Source: an uncultured Caryophanales bacterium
GTDB taxonomy: Bacteria; Bacillota_I; Bacilli_A; Acholeplasmatales; Anaeroplasmataceae
Reading direction: 5' to 3'
DNA: 64,000 bases
Assembly (NCBI GenBank): GCA_946626535.1
Contig: CAMOUK010000003.1
Span: 1-64,000, forward strand
Positions 25,750 through 36,361 of this stretch are shown piece after piece. The position numbers and the translations under genes are program-made. Position 1 is the stretch's first letter; every line of letters starts with the position of its first letter. Under the pieces are notes generated by a model, which made no database searches, was not told the origin of the DNA, and saw only the letters and a program-made list of their open reading frames with translations.

Positions 25750-28700
25750 TTATTTAGTTATTGTTAATACATATCTAATTCCATATTTTCCATCTTCAGC
25801 AGTAGATATAGTATCATTTGTAATATAATTACCAGCATAATCAGTTCCTAATGCGTCTGATACGTATTGAGTTGAATTATTTTCTAAAGATGATGCTAAT
25901 GCTTCATCAGTGCTTGTTGCAATAGTGATTGCTCCTGAAGAAAGTCTAACTGCAGTGCTGTCAGCAATGCTTGTGGTTGTAGTACCTCCAACGACTGTAA
26001 CTGTATCAATGATATAATTAGATAATAGTTTTATTTCGTTAGAGTTATTTAAAATAACAATCCATTCTATATCTTCTAAAAGATAGTATAGATTTCTAGT
26101 GTCGGTTATATATTCTTCGATATCACCTGTTTCACTATTAAATCTATATTCGGTTTGTTCATATATTCCAGTGTAGTATGGCTCTTCATATTCTCCATTA
26201 TCTAAAAGATATGTAAATATGGTTTCATACTTTTCCTCGTTTAGGTTAACTACAGTCCAACCATTTATGCTTGTTTCAACTTTCTTATAATAATTATTGT
26301 TATTATCTATGCAATAATTGTTAGTTACATCTATTAGTGTTTCACCATTGATGCTTGTTACAGATGAATTAGATGGATAGTAACCAAGCTTTATTGTTGT
26401 GAAAGAAGAAGGTAACTTATCAATCGAAACTTCTACATTGTTAAGATTGATTGAAGTCATTTCTATTCCTTCTATATAACTTGGAATCATTTTGCCTGTT
26501 AATGTGCCATTTATGTCAGTAATTTCTTGACCATTAGTTGTAAATAAACTTGGTAATTCTTCTTCAATCCATTTAGCATATAATGTTGAATCAGATGTTC
26601 TTGTATATACAGTCATTATAGTTGTTAAATTAGATTCTTCATACCAACCACCAAATGTGCGACCAGATTTAGTAGGAATATATGATAATGTCTCTTGATA
26701 TTCTACAGTTATAACTTGTCTATCACCATTATTACATTCAAATGTTACTTTATATAGTTCAGGTGTCCAATTTGCTGTAAATGTTCTATTGCCATAAGAA
26801 CCAGTTTCGATTGTGACATCTTCGTCTGATGTTGGGATATCAGTTCCACTCCAACCAGTAAATTTGTAGCCTTGTTTTGTTGGTGCAACTAATGAGAAAC
26901 CGGAACTTGCTATTGTGTAGGAAGAAGGATTTGTTTCAGTAACAGTACCTCCATCATAATTGTATGTGATAGTATATTCGATTAAATCGAATGCTACATA
27001 CACAAACTGATAAGATTCTTTTAATAATGGAGTGTCATAGTTGGTTATTTCAGTTGATAATGAACTATCTGAATAAACTCCATGTAGGGTGTATCCTATA
27101 CCTTCTGTCACACTTAATGTGAAATAATCGCCATTTAATGTTATTCCTACTGTGCCTGAAGTAGATGTAGAATCAGGTTCATATGTTCCATCTACTTTTT
27201 GTTTCATGACATTAATTTCAATGTTGTCTTTAATCCATGTTGCAGTATATGTAATTGCTTGATCAGGTAAAACTGATGGTATAGTGTATGTTAATACTGC
27301 GTTTCCACCATCAAATTGTTCTGAATTATTATACCAGCCACTCCATACCCAGTTTTGTTGAGCTGCTGCAGTAAATGTAATTACTGAGCCTATAGCTAAT
27401 TCATCGGAATTATTAACGTATGATGGAGTTATATAATATTCTACATTATCTGTAGTACCACCAGTGGCAGTGATTCTAATAATGTTTGATAATGAACACC
27501 ACTTAGCCACATAAAGTGTATTTTCTTCAGTTAATATAGCTGATGCTTCAAAGATATTTGCTGAGTTTTCATCAGTTATTCTTATATCTTTATATAGTGC
27601 TGAACCATTGTTAGCATTTAATGGTGTAGCAATAGTTGCACAAGTTGAATCAGTATAGTAAGTTGTTAATGAATTGAATGAATTATCAACAGAAACTTTG
27701 ATTTCATATAGTTCTGATGGAGTTGCTTCTATATCATGATCCACAGTAGTGTAGTATGTCTTAGTTGTATCGAAAGAAGTATCTTGAGATAATGTAGCAT
27801 TTTCTCCATCAAATTCATATAATCCAAGACCTACTGGAGTTGCAACTATAGTACAAGAAGCATCAGTATAATAAGTCTTTGATGAATCGAAAGAAGTATC
27901 TATTGTTAATGCTTTTACATATAATCCAAGGTTATATGGAGTTGCCTTAGTACCTGTAGTATTAGTGTAATATGTTTCACTAGTTGTAAATGAATTAGAA
28001 TCATCTAATACACGTTGATACCAGCCTATAAATACATAAACATCAGTTAAGATAGTAACATCTATAATGTTTGCAGTAGTAGCAGTTAATGTGATGTTTT
28101 CGCCAACAATTGGTGTGCCTGAGATTGATGTTGAACCACCATTGTAACTAGCTTCGCCATCTAAGTATGCCATTGTTGTAATTGTATTTTCAATGTATTT
28201 AGCATAGAAAGTAGTTTTAGTTGTGTTGGTAATTTCAAATATGAATTCAGCACCATTATTACCTGCTGAGATATAGGATAATGTATAGTCGATTGGTGTA
28301 TTAAATTCTGAATCTGTATACCAACCAGCAAACATATAATTAGTGTTTGGTGAGGCTATTACTTTATATTCTTCACCTATAGTAGTGATTGATAATGTTG
28401 CTGACTCATCATTCTTTGTTATTGTATATGTACCATTTGGTGTAGAAGATACCTCAATTGGACATTCAATGAAGTTTGCCACAACCGTTATATCACTGTT
28501 ATATTCACTGAAATCAAGAGTAGTTACTGACTCAGAGTTAATTGTCCACTTAATGAATGTATAGCCACTCTTTGTAGGAGCAAGTAAATTATAGTCAGCA
28601 TCTGTAACTTTGAATGTTGATTTAGTGTTGTTTGGATTATTTGTATTAGCAGGCACATCATATGTTATATGATATGTCTTTAATTCAAATACTGCTACAT

Positions 28701-31700
28701 ATGTTCTATTTCCATATGAACCTTTATATATAGTTGCAGTAGTATAATTAGTTCCACTATATGTCCAGTACTTGAAGTCATATCCATCTTTTGTTGGATT
28801 AACTAATTCGAAAGTATTAGTTTCGAAAGTGTATGTTGTTGGATTTGTTCCACTAATAGTTCCACCATTTAATTCATATGTGATAGTATATGTGTTTAAA
28901 GTCCAAGTTGCTGTATATGATCTATTACCATATGAACCTATAGCTATTTCAACTGTCATTGTTGGAGTATCTAAACCTGTACCAGTCCAACCATTAAATG
29001 TATAACCATTTCTAGTAGGATTATTTAATGTAAATGTTGCAGTTTCAATATTGTAACTATTAGTATTATTAGCTGTACCACCTGCTAAAGTATATGTAAT
29101 AGTATAATTCTTTGCAGTGAATTTTGCATATAAAGTGATATTACCAATTGAACCTTTTGTAATTTTAGTGACTCTTGCTTGAGAAGAGAAAATGGAATCA
29201 GTATACCATCCAGCAAAGTCATAATAATCCTTAGTTGCAGCTTCTAGTACTATTTCTTGGTTAGTAGTATATGAAGCTGGGTTATTAGCACTATTAGTGC
29301 CATCATTTAATACGTATGTAATAGTATATGGTATATATGTCCACTTCGCATATAATGTAATATTACCATAAGAACCATTAGTAATTTGTGTAACTAAAGT
29401 ATCAAATGTAGATTCTTTATACCAACCATCAAATGTAGCACCATCTCTACTCAATGGATCAGCAATATTTAAATCTTCAGATTCGATAGTATAATGTGTA
29501 GGGTTACTAGAAATATTATTTCCACCATCTAATTCATAAGAAATATCATATACTATAGCTTTCCATGATGCTGTTAGAGTGATATTACCACCTAAATCTA
29601 TTAATGCATCTGGTGTTACAGATTGACTAAAGTTATATGGTGTTTCTAAATTAGGAGCTGTCCATTTACCTTCATAACCTGTGTATGTTGTTGTTCCTAA
29701 AGTAACAGAAGAAGCATTTGAATTATAATCTTGTGATGCGATATCAGTTCCACCACTTACATTATAAGTAATAGTATATGTTATTACCTTGATTATAAAT
29801 GTAGTTGTTCTTGAACCAGTATAATTACCAATAAATGTGATGTTAATAGTAGCTGTGCCGATTGCTGCGTTATCTTCATATAATAAAGTATAATCAATAT
29901 CTTTAACTAATAAAATTGAACCATATCTAATAGTAACACCTGGAGTTGAACCTGAAATACCTACATTAGTTGTGTAAGGTTGATCATCAATATCTTGGAT
30001 AGTTAAATCAGAAGCATCAGAAGCATCCTTCCTATTGATTGTGAACTCACCTTCAAAGTCGTCTGCAATAATATTTGTAGAATTGAATGTGATTGGAATT
30101 TGATATGTTCCTGCATCCTTCTTAGAATTAGCTTGATTAATTGAACATTGATTTGTAATATCTAATCCTTCATCAATTACACTTACTATTGTAGGAATAA
30201 TATTATAACCAGTGAATGTTCTTTCTTGAAGAACGATAGTAGGATTTGTAACTGTATATTTCTTGATTACATATTCGATTTCAATTGATTTAGAAGTATC
30301 GTAAAGGTTACCACAACCTGTTGCAGTAATAGTAATTGTACCAGCATTAGTTGTATTATTGGCTCCACCATTATTATTACTATAACTTAGAATGTAATCT
30401 GTGCCACTTACTAATGTTTCAGTTCCATCTTTTATTGTAACTGTAGGAATTTGTGATTCGTTATTGAATGTGAAATCATAAGGAGCTAATTCGATAGATG
30501 CTAATGAAATATCTTTGTTTTGAGAAACGATTGTGTATTCAGCCTGTTTGCTTCCTTTATAATTTCTAGTACCTGTGATAGTAACTTTATAATTGCCAAT
30601 ACTTATAGCATTAGCATCATAAGATACTATGTAATCCTCAGTTGCTATAAGATTTAATCCGTCATAAACAGAAGATACAGTTGGTTCGATTGCTGAACCA
30701 GTATATGTATATTCTGCAAATTGTAGATTAATTGTTGCACCAGTAATAGATTTTTGTGCTATAGTTACTTGAATATATTGTGGAGCAACGTCAGCATAAA
30801 TGTCATCACCAATAACTTTATAATAAATAGTATAAGTTCCAGCATTAATTCCTGTAGGCATATCAGTAGAATAATCTATATTATTAGTTGAATAATATAA
30901 TGTTCCACCAGTAGTAGTACCAGCATTAATTAATGTTTGAGCCACACCTGTATATATTAAACCTGAAATAGCAGTAGGTGCAGTTACAGTTGGAATAGTC
31001 TTAGATTGAATAGTAACTTGTATTGAAGCTTCTTCAGTATCATTATAGTTATCATTTCCTATAACTTTATAATAAATGGTGTAAGTTCCAGCAGAGATTG
31101 CAACAGGAAGATTTTCTGAATATTCACCATCACCTAGCTTATATACTAAAGTACCACCGTTAGTTGAACCAGCATTAATTAATACTTGTTCTTGTGATGT
31201 ATATGCTAGAGTTGCAATAGCAGTAGGTGCAGTTACAGTTGGATTAGCTTTTGCAATTGATGCTGGGATTGTACCTTCTTTATCATTGTGATTGCTATCA
31301 CCAACGATAATATAGTATACAGTATAATTGCCAGCATTAGTTGCTTTAGGAAGATTTTCGACATATTCTGCATCTGCATTTAGTTTATATTTAAATGTTC
31401 CTTGAGTAGAAGTACCGGCATTAATTAATTCTTGGTCATCGCCTGTATAAGTTAAAGCATTAGCTGTTGGAAGTGTAAAATCAGTTATATCTGTTTTAGC
31501 AATAGTAACACTTAATTCTTTTTCTTCTATATCATTGTGGTTTTCATCACCGATAAATTTATAGAATACTTTATAAGTGCCAACATCTGTAGCTTTTGGT
31601 AAAGAATCAGAATAATCACCAGTAAGCTTATATTCAAATGTACCATGAGCAGAAGTACCGGCATTAATTAATTCTAAAGCTTCACCTGTATATGTTAATT

Positions 31701-34700
31701 CTTTAGCTGTTGGAGCTGTTACTGTTGGATTAGCTTTAGTAATAGTTAACTTTGCAGTCATATCAGAAATTGCTTCATAATTTTTAGTATCGCCTTCAAA
31801 TGATGCAGTAGCAGTAATATTACCAACATTAGTTAAAGCGTTATTAGTATATGATACTGTAACACCTTCTGGAAGTTCACCAGTTATTGTGATTGTAATT
31901 TCATCTCCAGTATATGTTTCAGTCTTGTTAGCGAATGTAACACCTGACATATCATAAGTAGCTTTAGTAATAGTTAATGTTGCAGTCTTATCAGCAATTG
32001 CTTCATAGTTTGCATTTCCGCTAAACTTGGCAGTAGCTAAAGTTGAACCAACATTAGTTAAAGCATTATTAGTATATGATACTGTAACACCGTCTGGAAG
32101 TGTGCCAGTTATTGTAATTGTAATTTCTTGACCAGTATATGTTTCAGTCTTATCAGCAAATGTAACAGCTGACATATCATAAGTAGCTTTTGCGATTTCA
32201 ATTTCAATAAAAGTAGAATCAACACTTAGATAATTTGCATTTTCACATACCATGTAATAAAGCTTATAAGTTCCTGCGTTAGTTACTTTTGGAATGAAAG
32301 TAACGAAATTCTTATCATCTAGAGAATATACCATTTCACCACCATTAGTAGAACCTGTAGTAGCTATATCTAAAGCCTTACCAGTGTATACTAAGCTTTC
32401 TATAGCCTTAGGAGCTGTAACAGTAGGAGTTGCCTTTGCGATAGTAATACCTTCGATTAAGGCTTCTTCTAAGTCTTCATGGTTTTCATCACCTACAACC
32501 TTATACCAAACATTATAAGTTCCGTGATTTGTTGCTTGAGGAATAGAAGTAGAATACTCTTCGCCTTCTAATTTATACATTAATGTACCACTAGAAGTTT
32601 CACCTTTTGTGATTAAATCTTGAGCTTTAGTATTATAAACTAGATTAGTTATTGCGGCAGGGGCTTTAGTAATGCTAGAGTCTGCCTTTGTAATAGTAAG
32701 TGTTGCCTTCATATCGGCAATTTCATTGTAATTGTTATAATCACCACTAAACTTTGCTGTAGCTAAAGTTGAACCAACATTAGTTAATGTATTATTTTCG
32801 TAAGTAACTGTAACACCATCAGGAAGAGTACCAGTAATTGTGATTTCAAATTCATCACCTGTGTATTTATAAGTAGCATTATCAAATGCTACACCACTCA
32901 TATCGTAAGTAGCTTTTTTAATTATAAATTCAAATTCTATAAATGCTGAATCGTTATGGTTAGAATCACCTCTTACGTAATAACATCTCTTCCATGTACC
33001 AGCATAAACTTGACCTATACTGCCTTGACAGAAGGTATTGTATTTCTGCCATGTTTCATCCCAAATACCAAACCAAATTGTACCGCCTATAGCTTCGCCA
33101 CCTTGTAATAATTTATAAGAACTACCATTATAAACCATTTCACCTTTATATGCTATAGGCTCTTTAGTAATAATTGGGTCTGCTTTTTTAATTGTAATAG
33201 TTAAAGATTGTTCTAAAGTATCATTATAATTATTATCACCAGCTACCTTATAGAAAACTTTATATTCGCCTGCGTTAGTACCCTTAGGTAATTCTTCAGA
33301 ATAATTTTCTTCACCTTCAAGCTTATATACTACCTTTCCACCAGTAGTAGAAGCTTCATTAATTAATTCTAAAGCTTCACCAGTATAAGTTAATTCTTTA
33401 GCAGTAGGTGCTGTAATTACAGGATCAGCTTTAACGATAGTAAGTGTAGCTTGCATATCACCAATTTCAGTATGATTATCATCTACACTAAATTTAGCTG
33501 TAGCTAAAGTAGAGCCTACATTAGTTAATGTATTATTCTCATATGAAACTGTAACACCTTCTGGTAACTCACCAGTTATTTCAATTTTTTGTTCTTTAGT
33601 ATTATAAGTTAATTCTAAATCATTAAATTTAACAGCTGACATATCATATGTAGCTTTTCCAATTTTAACTTCAATAGAAGAAGCCTCAGAGTCATTGTGG
33701 TTATTATCACCTTTAACTCTAAAATAAATTGTATATTTTCCAGCATTAGTTGCCTTAGGTAGTGATGCTGAATAATCAGTGCCACCAACCTTATATTCAA
33801 GTGTACCACCAACGGCAGTACCAGCTGTAACTAATTCTAATTCTTCACCAGTATAAACCAAATTATTAACGCCTACTGGATTTGTTCCAACTGCTGATTC
33901 TGCCTTATTAATAGTTAATACGGCAGTCATATCAGCTATATTATTATAATTTTGATTATCATGACTAAATTTAGCAGTTGCTGTAGCATTACCAGCATTA
34001 GTTAATTTATTATTAATATAGCTTACTGTAACGCCTTCAGGTAAAGTTCCAGTAATAACAATTTCTTTTTCTAATCCATCATAAGTATAAGCTGCATCTT
34101 CAAACTTAATACCTGACATATCGAAGCTTGCTTTATCAATAGTTAATGTAGCGCTCATACTAGGAATAGCTTCATGATTTTCATCACCGCTAAATTTAGC
34201 AGTTGCTATAATTTCACCAGCATTAGTTAGTTTATTATTTTCATAAGCTACTGTAACACCTTCTGGAAGATTACCAGAAATTAATATAGTCTTTTCTGTT
34301 CCATCATAAGTATAAGAAGTATTTTCAAACTTAACAGCACTCATATCATATATTGCTTTAGAAATTGTAAGTGTAGCTGTCATGTCGCTAATAGGATTAT
34401 AGTTTAAAGTATCTCCACTAAACTTAGCTTTAGCAACAACACTACCAGCATTAGTTAGCTTATTAGTTTCATAAGTAACTGTAACACCTGATGGAAGATT
34501 ACCTGTAATAGTTAATTCCTTTTCTAATCCATCATATGTGTAAGTTTTATTTTCAAATTTAATATTACTTAAATCATAATTTGCTTTGGCAATTGTAACA
34601 TCTATAGAGCGTTCAGCTGAATCTTTATAATTAGAATTACCAACAACCTTATAATAAACCTTGTAGGTTCCAGCATTAGTAGCTTGTGGAATAGCTGAAC

Positions 34701-35577
34701 TATAGCTTCCACCTTCAAGCTTATATTCAAATGTTCCACCAGAAGTAGTACCTGGATTAATTAGTTCTTGAGCTTGACCATTATATGTTAATGTTTTTGC
34801 AGTTGGAGCTACAATAGTAGGGTCAGCCTTTACGATATTATAATTAATAGTCTTTGAACCATTAAAGTTACCAATACCTGTAATTATAACTTTAGCTTGA
34901 CCAACATTTATATTATTTTGATAAGTTAGATTATAATCTTGATTTAATACTAATGTATCATTTCCAAATTTAACAGTTGGGATAGGCTTAATTTCTTGAC
35001 CTGTATAAACATATTCATTATTAACATTAGAAATTGTTGCGTAAGATAAGTCTACATTTACGATAGAAAAATTAAATGTAAGATCATCTTTAGTTCCATC
35101 AGCCCATACTAAATTATTCTTATCACTTAGGCTAACTGTTGCGGTATAGGTACCGGCATCAGTTGCCTTATTATTAGAAATAGAATAATAAGAGGATGTT
35201 GGAATATCAAATGTTATTTCACTACCAGTATATGGATAGGTCTTAGCTTCAACTGTAGGCTTTTCTATAGCCATAGGTGAAATAATGAATTTGTATACTA
35301 AATCATCAGATGATGAGGTTGTAACCCAGGCATAATTATTTTTATCCCTTAACGTTAAAACGACATCGTAGGTACCTGCGTTAGTCTGGGTAGTGTTTGA
35401 AACACTATATAAGGTACTACGCTCGACGTTATAGGTTATAGGATTACCTGTATATACATATGTTGTAGTATCTGGTAGAGGCGGTGTGACAGCCTTCTTG
35501 GTTGCCGGACCGCATGATACCAAGATTAACATAAATATTATAAAAAATAATGATAATATACCCTTTCTATTTCTCAT
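25750..35577 (-). CDS. Giant repeat lipoprotein (3275 residues) with MBG-type and InlB-type repeats
   Basis: Starts MRNRKGILSLFF and has a lipobox LVSC with Cys22, so it should be lipid-anchored on the outer face of the membrane. After two Ig-like units come two ~75-residue repeat types: ten of type A (core TAPTAKELTYTGEALELINAG ... GTYKVFYKV), and seven of type B (core YDMSAVTFADKTETYTG ... LTNVGSTLATAKF), up to about residue 1605. Further YDG/MBG units run to ~1930, then at least eight InlB/Flg_new repeats (GYTFNGW, GSYGNRTYTATW). Four FDSSKTYY-type modules lie at nt ~28010-27560. The C-terminal 250 residues contain DIEWIVILNNSNEIKLLSNYI, loosely like DUF6273-type domains. One type-A repeat (nt ~33090-32970) is aberrant with two Cys. 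Its ribosome binding site is AGAGGGTGA. Likely an extended stalk for adhesion. Confidence 0.9.
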   Translation of the reverse strand: MRNRKGILSLFFIIFMLILVSCGPATKKAVTPPLPDTTTYVYTGNPITYNVERSTLYSVSNTTQTNAGTYDVVLTLRDKNNYAWVTTSSSDDLVYKFIISPMAIEKPTVEAKTYPYTGSEITFDIPTSSYYSISNNKATDAGTYTATVSLSDKNNLVWADGTKDDLTFNFSIVNVDLSYATISNVNNEYVYTGQEIKPIPTVKFGNDTLVLNQDYNLTYQNNINVGQAKVIITGIGNFNGSKTINYNIVKADPTIVAPTAKTLTYNGQAQELINPGTTSGGTFEYKLEGGSYSSAIPQATNAGTYKVYYKVVGNSNYKDSAERSIDVTIAKANYDLSNIKFENKTYTYDGLEKELTITGNLPSGVTVTYETNKLTNAGSVVAKAKFSGDTLNYNPISDMTATLTISKAIYDMSAVKFENTSYTYDGTEKTILISGNLPEGVTVAYENNKLTNAGEIIATAKFSGDENHEAIPSMSATLTIDKASFDMSGIKFEDAAYTYDGLEKEIVITGTLPEGVTVSYINNKLTNAGNATATAKFSHDNQNYNNIADMTAVLTINKAESAVGTNPVGVNNLVYTGEELELVTAGTAVGGTLEYKVGGTDYSASLPKATNAGKYTIYFRVKGDNNHNDSEASSIEVKIGKATYDMSAVKFNDLELTYNTKEQKIEITGELPEGVTVSYENNTLTNVGSTLATAKFSVDDNHTEIGDMQATLTIVKADPVITAPTAKELTYTGEALELINEASTTGGKVVYKLEGEENYSEELPKGTNAGEYKVFYKVAGDNNYNDTLEQSLTITIKKADPIITKEPIAYKGEMVYNGSSYKLLQGGEAIGGTIWFGIWDETWQKYNTFCQGSIGQVYAGTWKRCYYVRGDSNHNDSAFIEFEFIIKKATYDMSGVAFDNATYKYTGDEFEITITGTLPDGVTVTYENNTLTNVGSTLATAKFSGDYNNYNEIADMKATLTITKADSSITKAPAAITNLVYNTKAQDLITKGETSSGTLMYKLEGEEYSTSIPQATNHGTYNVWYKVVGDENHEDLEEALIEGITIAKATPTVTAPKAIESLVYTGKALDIATTGSTNGGEMVYSLDDKNFVTFIPKVTNAGTYKLYYMVCENANYLSVDSTFIEIEIAKATYDMSAVTFADKTETYTGQEITITITGTLPDGVTVSYTNNALTNVGSTLATAKFSGNANYEAIADKTATLTITKATYDMSGVTFANKTETYTGDEITITITGELPEGVTVSYTNNALTNVGNITATASFEGDTKNYEAISDMTAKLTITKANPTVTAPTAKELTYTGEALELINAGTSAHGTFEYKLTGDYSDSLPKATDVGTYKVFYKFIGDENHNDIEEKELSVTIAKTDITDFTLPTANALTYTGDDQELINAGTSTQGTFKYKLNADAEYVENLPKATNAGNYTVYYIIVGDSNHNDKEGTIPASIAKANPTVTAPTAIATLAYTSQEQVLINAGSTNGGTLVYKLGDGEYSENLPVAISAGTYTIYYKVIGNDNYNDTEEASIQVTIQSKTIPTVTAPTAISGLIYTGVAQTLINAGTTTGGTLYYSTNNIDYSTDMPTGINAGTYTIYYKVIGDDIYADVAPQYIQVTIAQKSITGATINLQFAEYTYTGSAIEPTVSSVYDGLNLIATEDYIVSYDANAISIGNYKVTITGTRNYKGSKQAEYTIVSQNKDISLASIELAPYDFTFNNESQIPTVTIKDGTETLVSGTDYILSYSNNNGGANNTTNAGTITITATGCGNLYDTSKSIEIEYVIKKYTVTNPTIVLQERTFTGYNIIPTIVSVIDEGLDITNQCSINQANSKKDAGTYQIPITFNSTNIIADDFEGEFTINRKDASDASDLTIQDIDDQPYTTNVGISGSTPGVTIRYGSILLVKDIDYTLLYEDNAAIGTATINITFIGNYTGSRTTTFIIKVITYTITYNVSGGTDIASQDYNSNASSVTLGTTTYTGYEGKWTAPNLETPYNFSQSVTPDALIDLGGNITLTASWKAIVYDISYELDGGNNISSNPTHYTIESEDLNIADPLSRDGATFDGWYKESTFDTLVTQITNGSYGNITLYAKWTYIPYTITYVLNDGTNSANNPASYTTNQEIVLEAATKDYYDFAGWYTDSIFSSQARVTKITKGSIGNITLYAKFTAKNYTITYTLAGGTANNTNSYNIETATFTLNNPTRNGYTFNGWTGTGLDTPTMTVEIAIGSYGNRSYTATWTLNTYTITYELNGGTISGTNPTTYTFETNTFELVNPTKDGYDFKYWTYSGTNYTTATIYKGSYGNRTYVAVFELKTYHITYDVPANTNNPNNTKSTFKVTDADYNLLAPTKSGYTFIKWTINSESVTTLDFSEYNSDITVVANFIECPIEVSSTPNGTYTITKNDESATLSITTIGEEYKVIASPNTNYMFAGWYTDSEFNTPIDYTLSYISAGNNGAEFIFEITNTTKTTFYAKYIENTITTMAYLDGEASYNGGSTSISGTPIVGENITLTATTANIIDVTILTDVYVFIGWYQRVLDDSNSFTTSETYYTNTTGTKATPYNLGLYVKALTIDTSFDSSKTYYTDASCTIVATPVGLGLYEFDGENATLSQDTSFDTTKTYYTTVDHDIEATPSELYEIKVSVDNSFNSLTTYYTDSTCATIATPLNANNGSALYKDIRITDENSANIFEASAILTEENTLYVAKWCSLSNIIRITATGGTTDNVEYYITPSYVNNSDELAIGSVITFTAAAQQNWVWSGWYNNSEQFDGGNAVLTYTIPSVLPDQAITYTATWIKDNIEINVMKQKVDGTYEPDSTSTSGTVGITLNGDYFTLSVTEGIGYTLHGVYSDSSLSTEITNYDTPLLKESYQFVYVAFDLIEYTITYNYDGGTVTETNPSSYTIASSGFSLVAPTKQGYKFTGWSGTDIPTSDEDVTIETGSYGNRTFTANWTPELYKVTFECNNGDRQVITVEYQETLSYIPTKSGRTFGGWYEESNLTTIMTVYTRTSDSTLYAKWIEEELPSLFTTNGQEITDINGTLTGKMIPSYIEGIEMTSINLNNVEVSIDKLPSSFTTIKLGYYPSNSSVTSINGETLIDVTNNYCIDNNNNYYKKVETSINGWTVVNLNEEKYETIFTYLLDNGEYEEPYYTGIYEQTEYRFNSETGDIEEYITDTRNLYYLLEDIEWIVILNNSNEIKLLSNYIIDTVTVVGGTTTTSIADSTAVRLSSGAITIATSTDEALASSLENNSTQYVSDALGTDYAGNYITNDTISTAEDGKYGIRYVLTITK

Positions 35578-35623
35578 TATTAATCACCCTCTTTTTTTAA
35601 AACGATAATAAATTATATAATTT

Positions 35624-35653
35624 ATTATAATATGAATTTAAAAATAAGTCAAA
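35624..35653 (-). promoter_or_regulatory. Promoter of the giant lipoprotein gene
   Basis: Read on the minus strand: TTGACT (35653-35648), 18 bases, TATAAT (35629-35624). No riboswitch fits in the short leader (about 40 bases), unlike the facing operon. Confidence 0.7.
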
Positions 35654-35669
35654 ATTGTAAAGATAAAAT

Positions 35670-35698
35670 TGTTTATTTTTCAGCCTTGTGATACAATT
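35670..35698 (+). promoter_or_regulatory. Promoter of the membrane protein gene at 35718
   Basis: TTGTTT (35670-35675), 17 bases, TACAAT (35693-35698). It is back to back with the lipoprotein promoter, with 16 bases between the two -35 boxes. Confidence 0.65.
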
Positions 35699-35717
35699 TT
35701 ATAAGAGGTGAAAATAT

Positions 35718-36272
35718 ATGAATTGGTTAAAAAGAAACTATTATGTAGTAATACTTGTAGCATCACTTGTTGCGTTATCACTAATTATTGTACCTGTTTA
35801 TAATACAATTGATGCGCTAATGGATGGAACAACTGCTGAGTACCGGACATTATTATGGATGAATTTATTAACATATACATGTATTGCAGTAGCTGAGGTG
35901 CTATTTGTTATTTTGGCATCAAGAAGATATTTAGATAAGCTAATAATCATGTTAGCAATCCTTTTATTCTTTATTTCTGATATTGTTTTTTCTATGTATA
36001 GAATATTTGAATTTAAGGAATTTTCACATGTTTACTATATTCTAATTGATGTTGCAATTATCTGTTTAATGGTGATGTCTTTAACAAATAGAAGATATTT
36101 ACTTGCTACACTTGTTGTTATTTTAATGGAGGCTGCAACTTCATTACTTGGAACATTTAATGGATCAGGTATAGAATTTTCAAAGCTAATACTTGATTTT
36201 GTTCTAATGTCTGCAATTTATTTTTATTCTACAAACGCAGTAACAGAGGCTGAATATAATACATATTCATAA
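35718..36272 (+). CDS. Membrane protein of unknown function
   Basis: 184 residues with five hydrophobic segments (about 7-28, 46-66, 72-93, 104-121 and 126-172 in two parts) and a short acidic tail ending EAEYNTYS. AAGAGGTG lies 8-9 bases before the ATG. I see no motif that assigns a family. It is divergent from the giant lipoprotein gene with close back-to-back promoters, so a shared regulator is possible, and it is followed by its own terminator. It may be a small sensor or transport-associated protein; no function is claimed. Confidence 0.8.
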   Translation: MNWLKRNYYVVILVASLVALSLIIVPVYNTIDALMDGTTAEYRTLLWMNLLTYTCIAVAEVLFVILASRRYLDKLIIMLAILLFFISDIVFSMYRIFEFKEFSHVYYILIDVAIICLMVMSLTNRRYLLATLVVILMEAATSLLGTFNGSGIEFSKLILDFVLMSAIYFYSTNAVTEAEYNTYS

Positions 36273-36281
36273 AAAATACTT

Positions 36282-36308
36282 AACTAGAGTGATACTCTAG
36301 TTTTTTAT
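36282..36308 (+). terminator. Rho-independent terminator
   Basis: AACTAGAGT (36282-36290) pairs with ACTCTAGTT (36294-36302), loop GAT, then a T-run. Confidence 0.85.
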
Positions 36309-36361
36309 TTCTTTTAAAATTATGTCGTATATGATATAATTTTTTTAGGAAGTGATAATTT

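Noticed and set aside
25750..35577. Regularly spaced similar DNA units, CRISPR-like at first glance
   Set aside because: The units are ~225 bases, keep one open frame and encode Ig-like repeats; there are no short palindromic repeats or cas genes.
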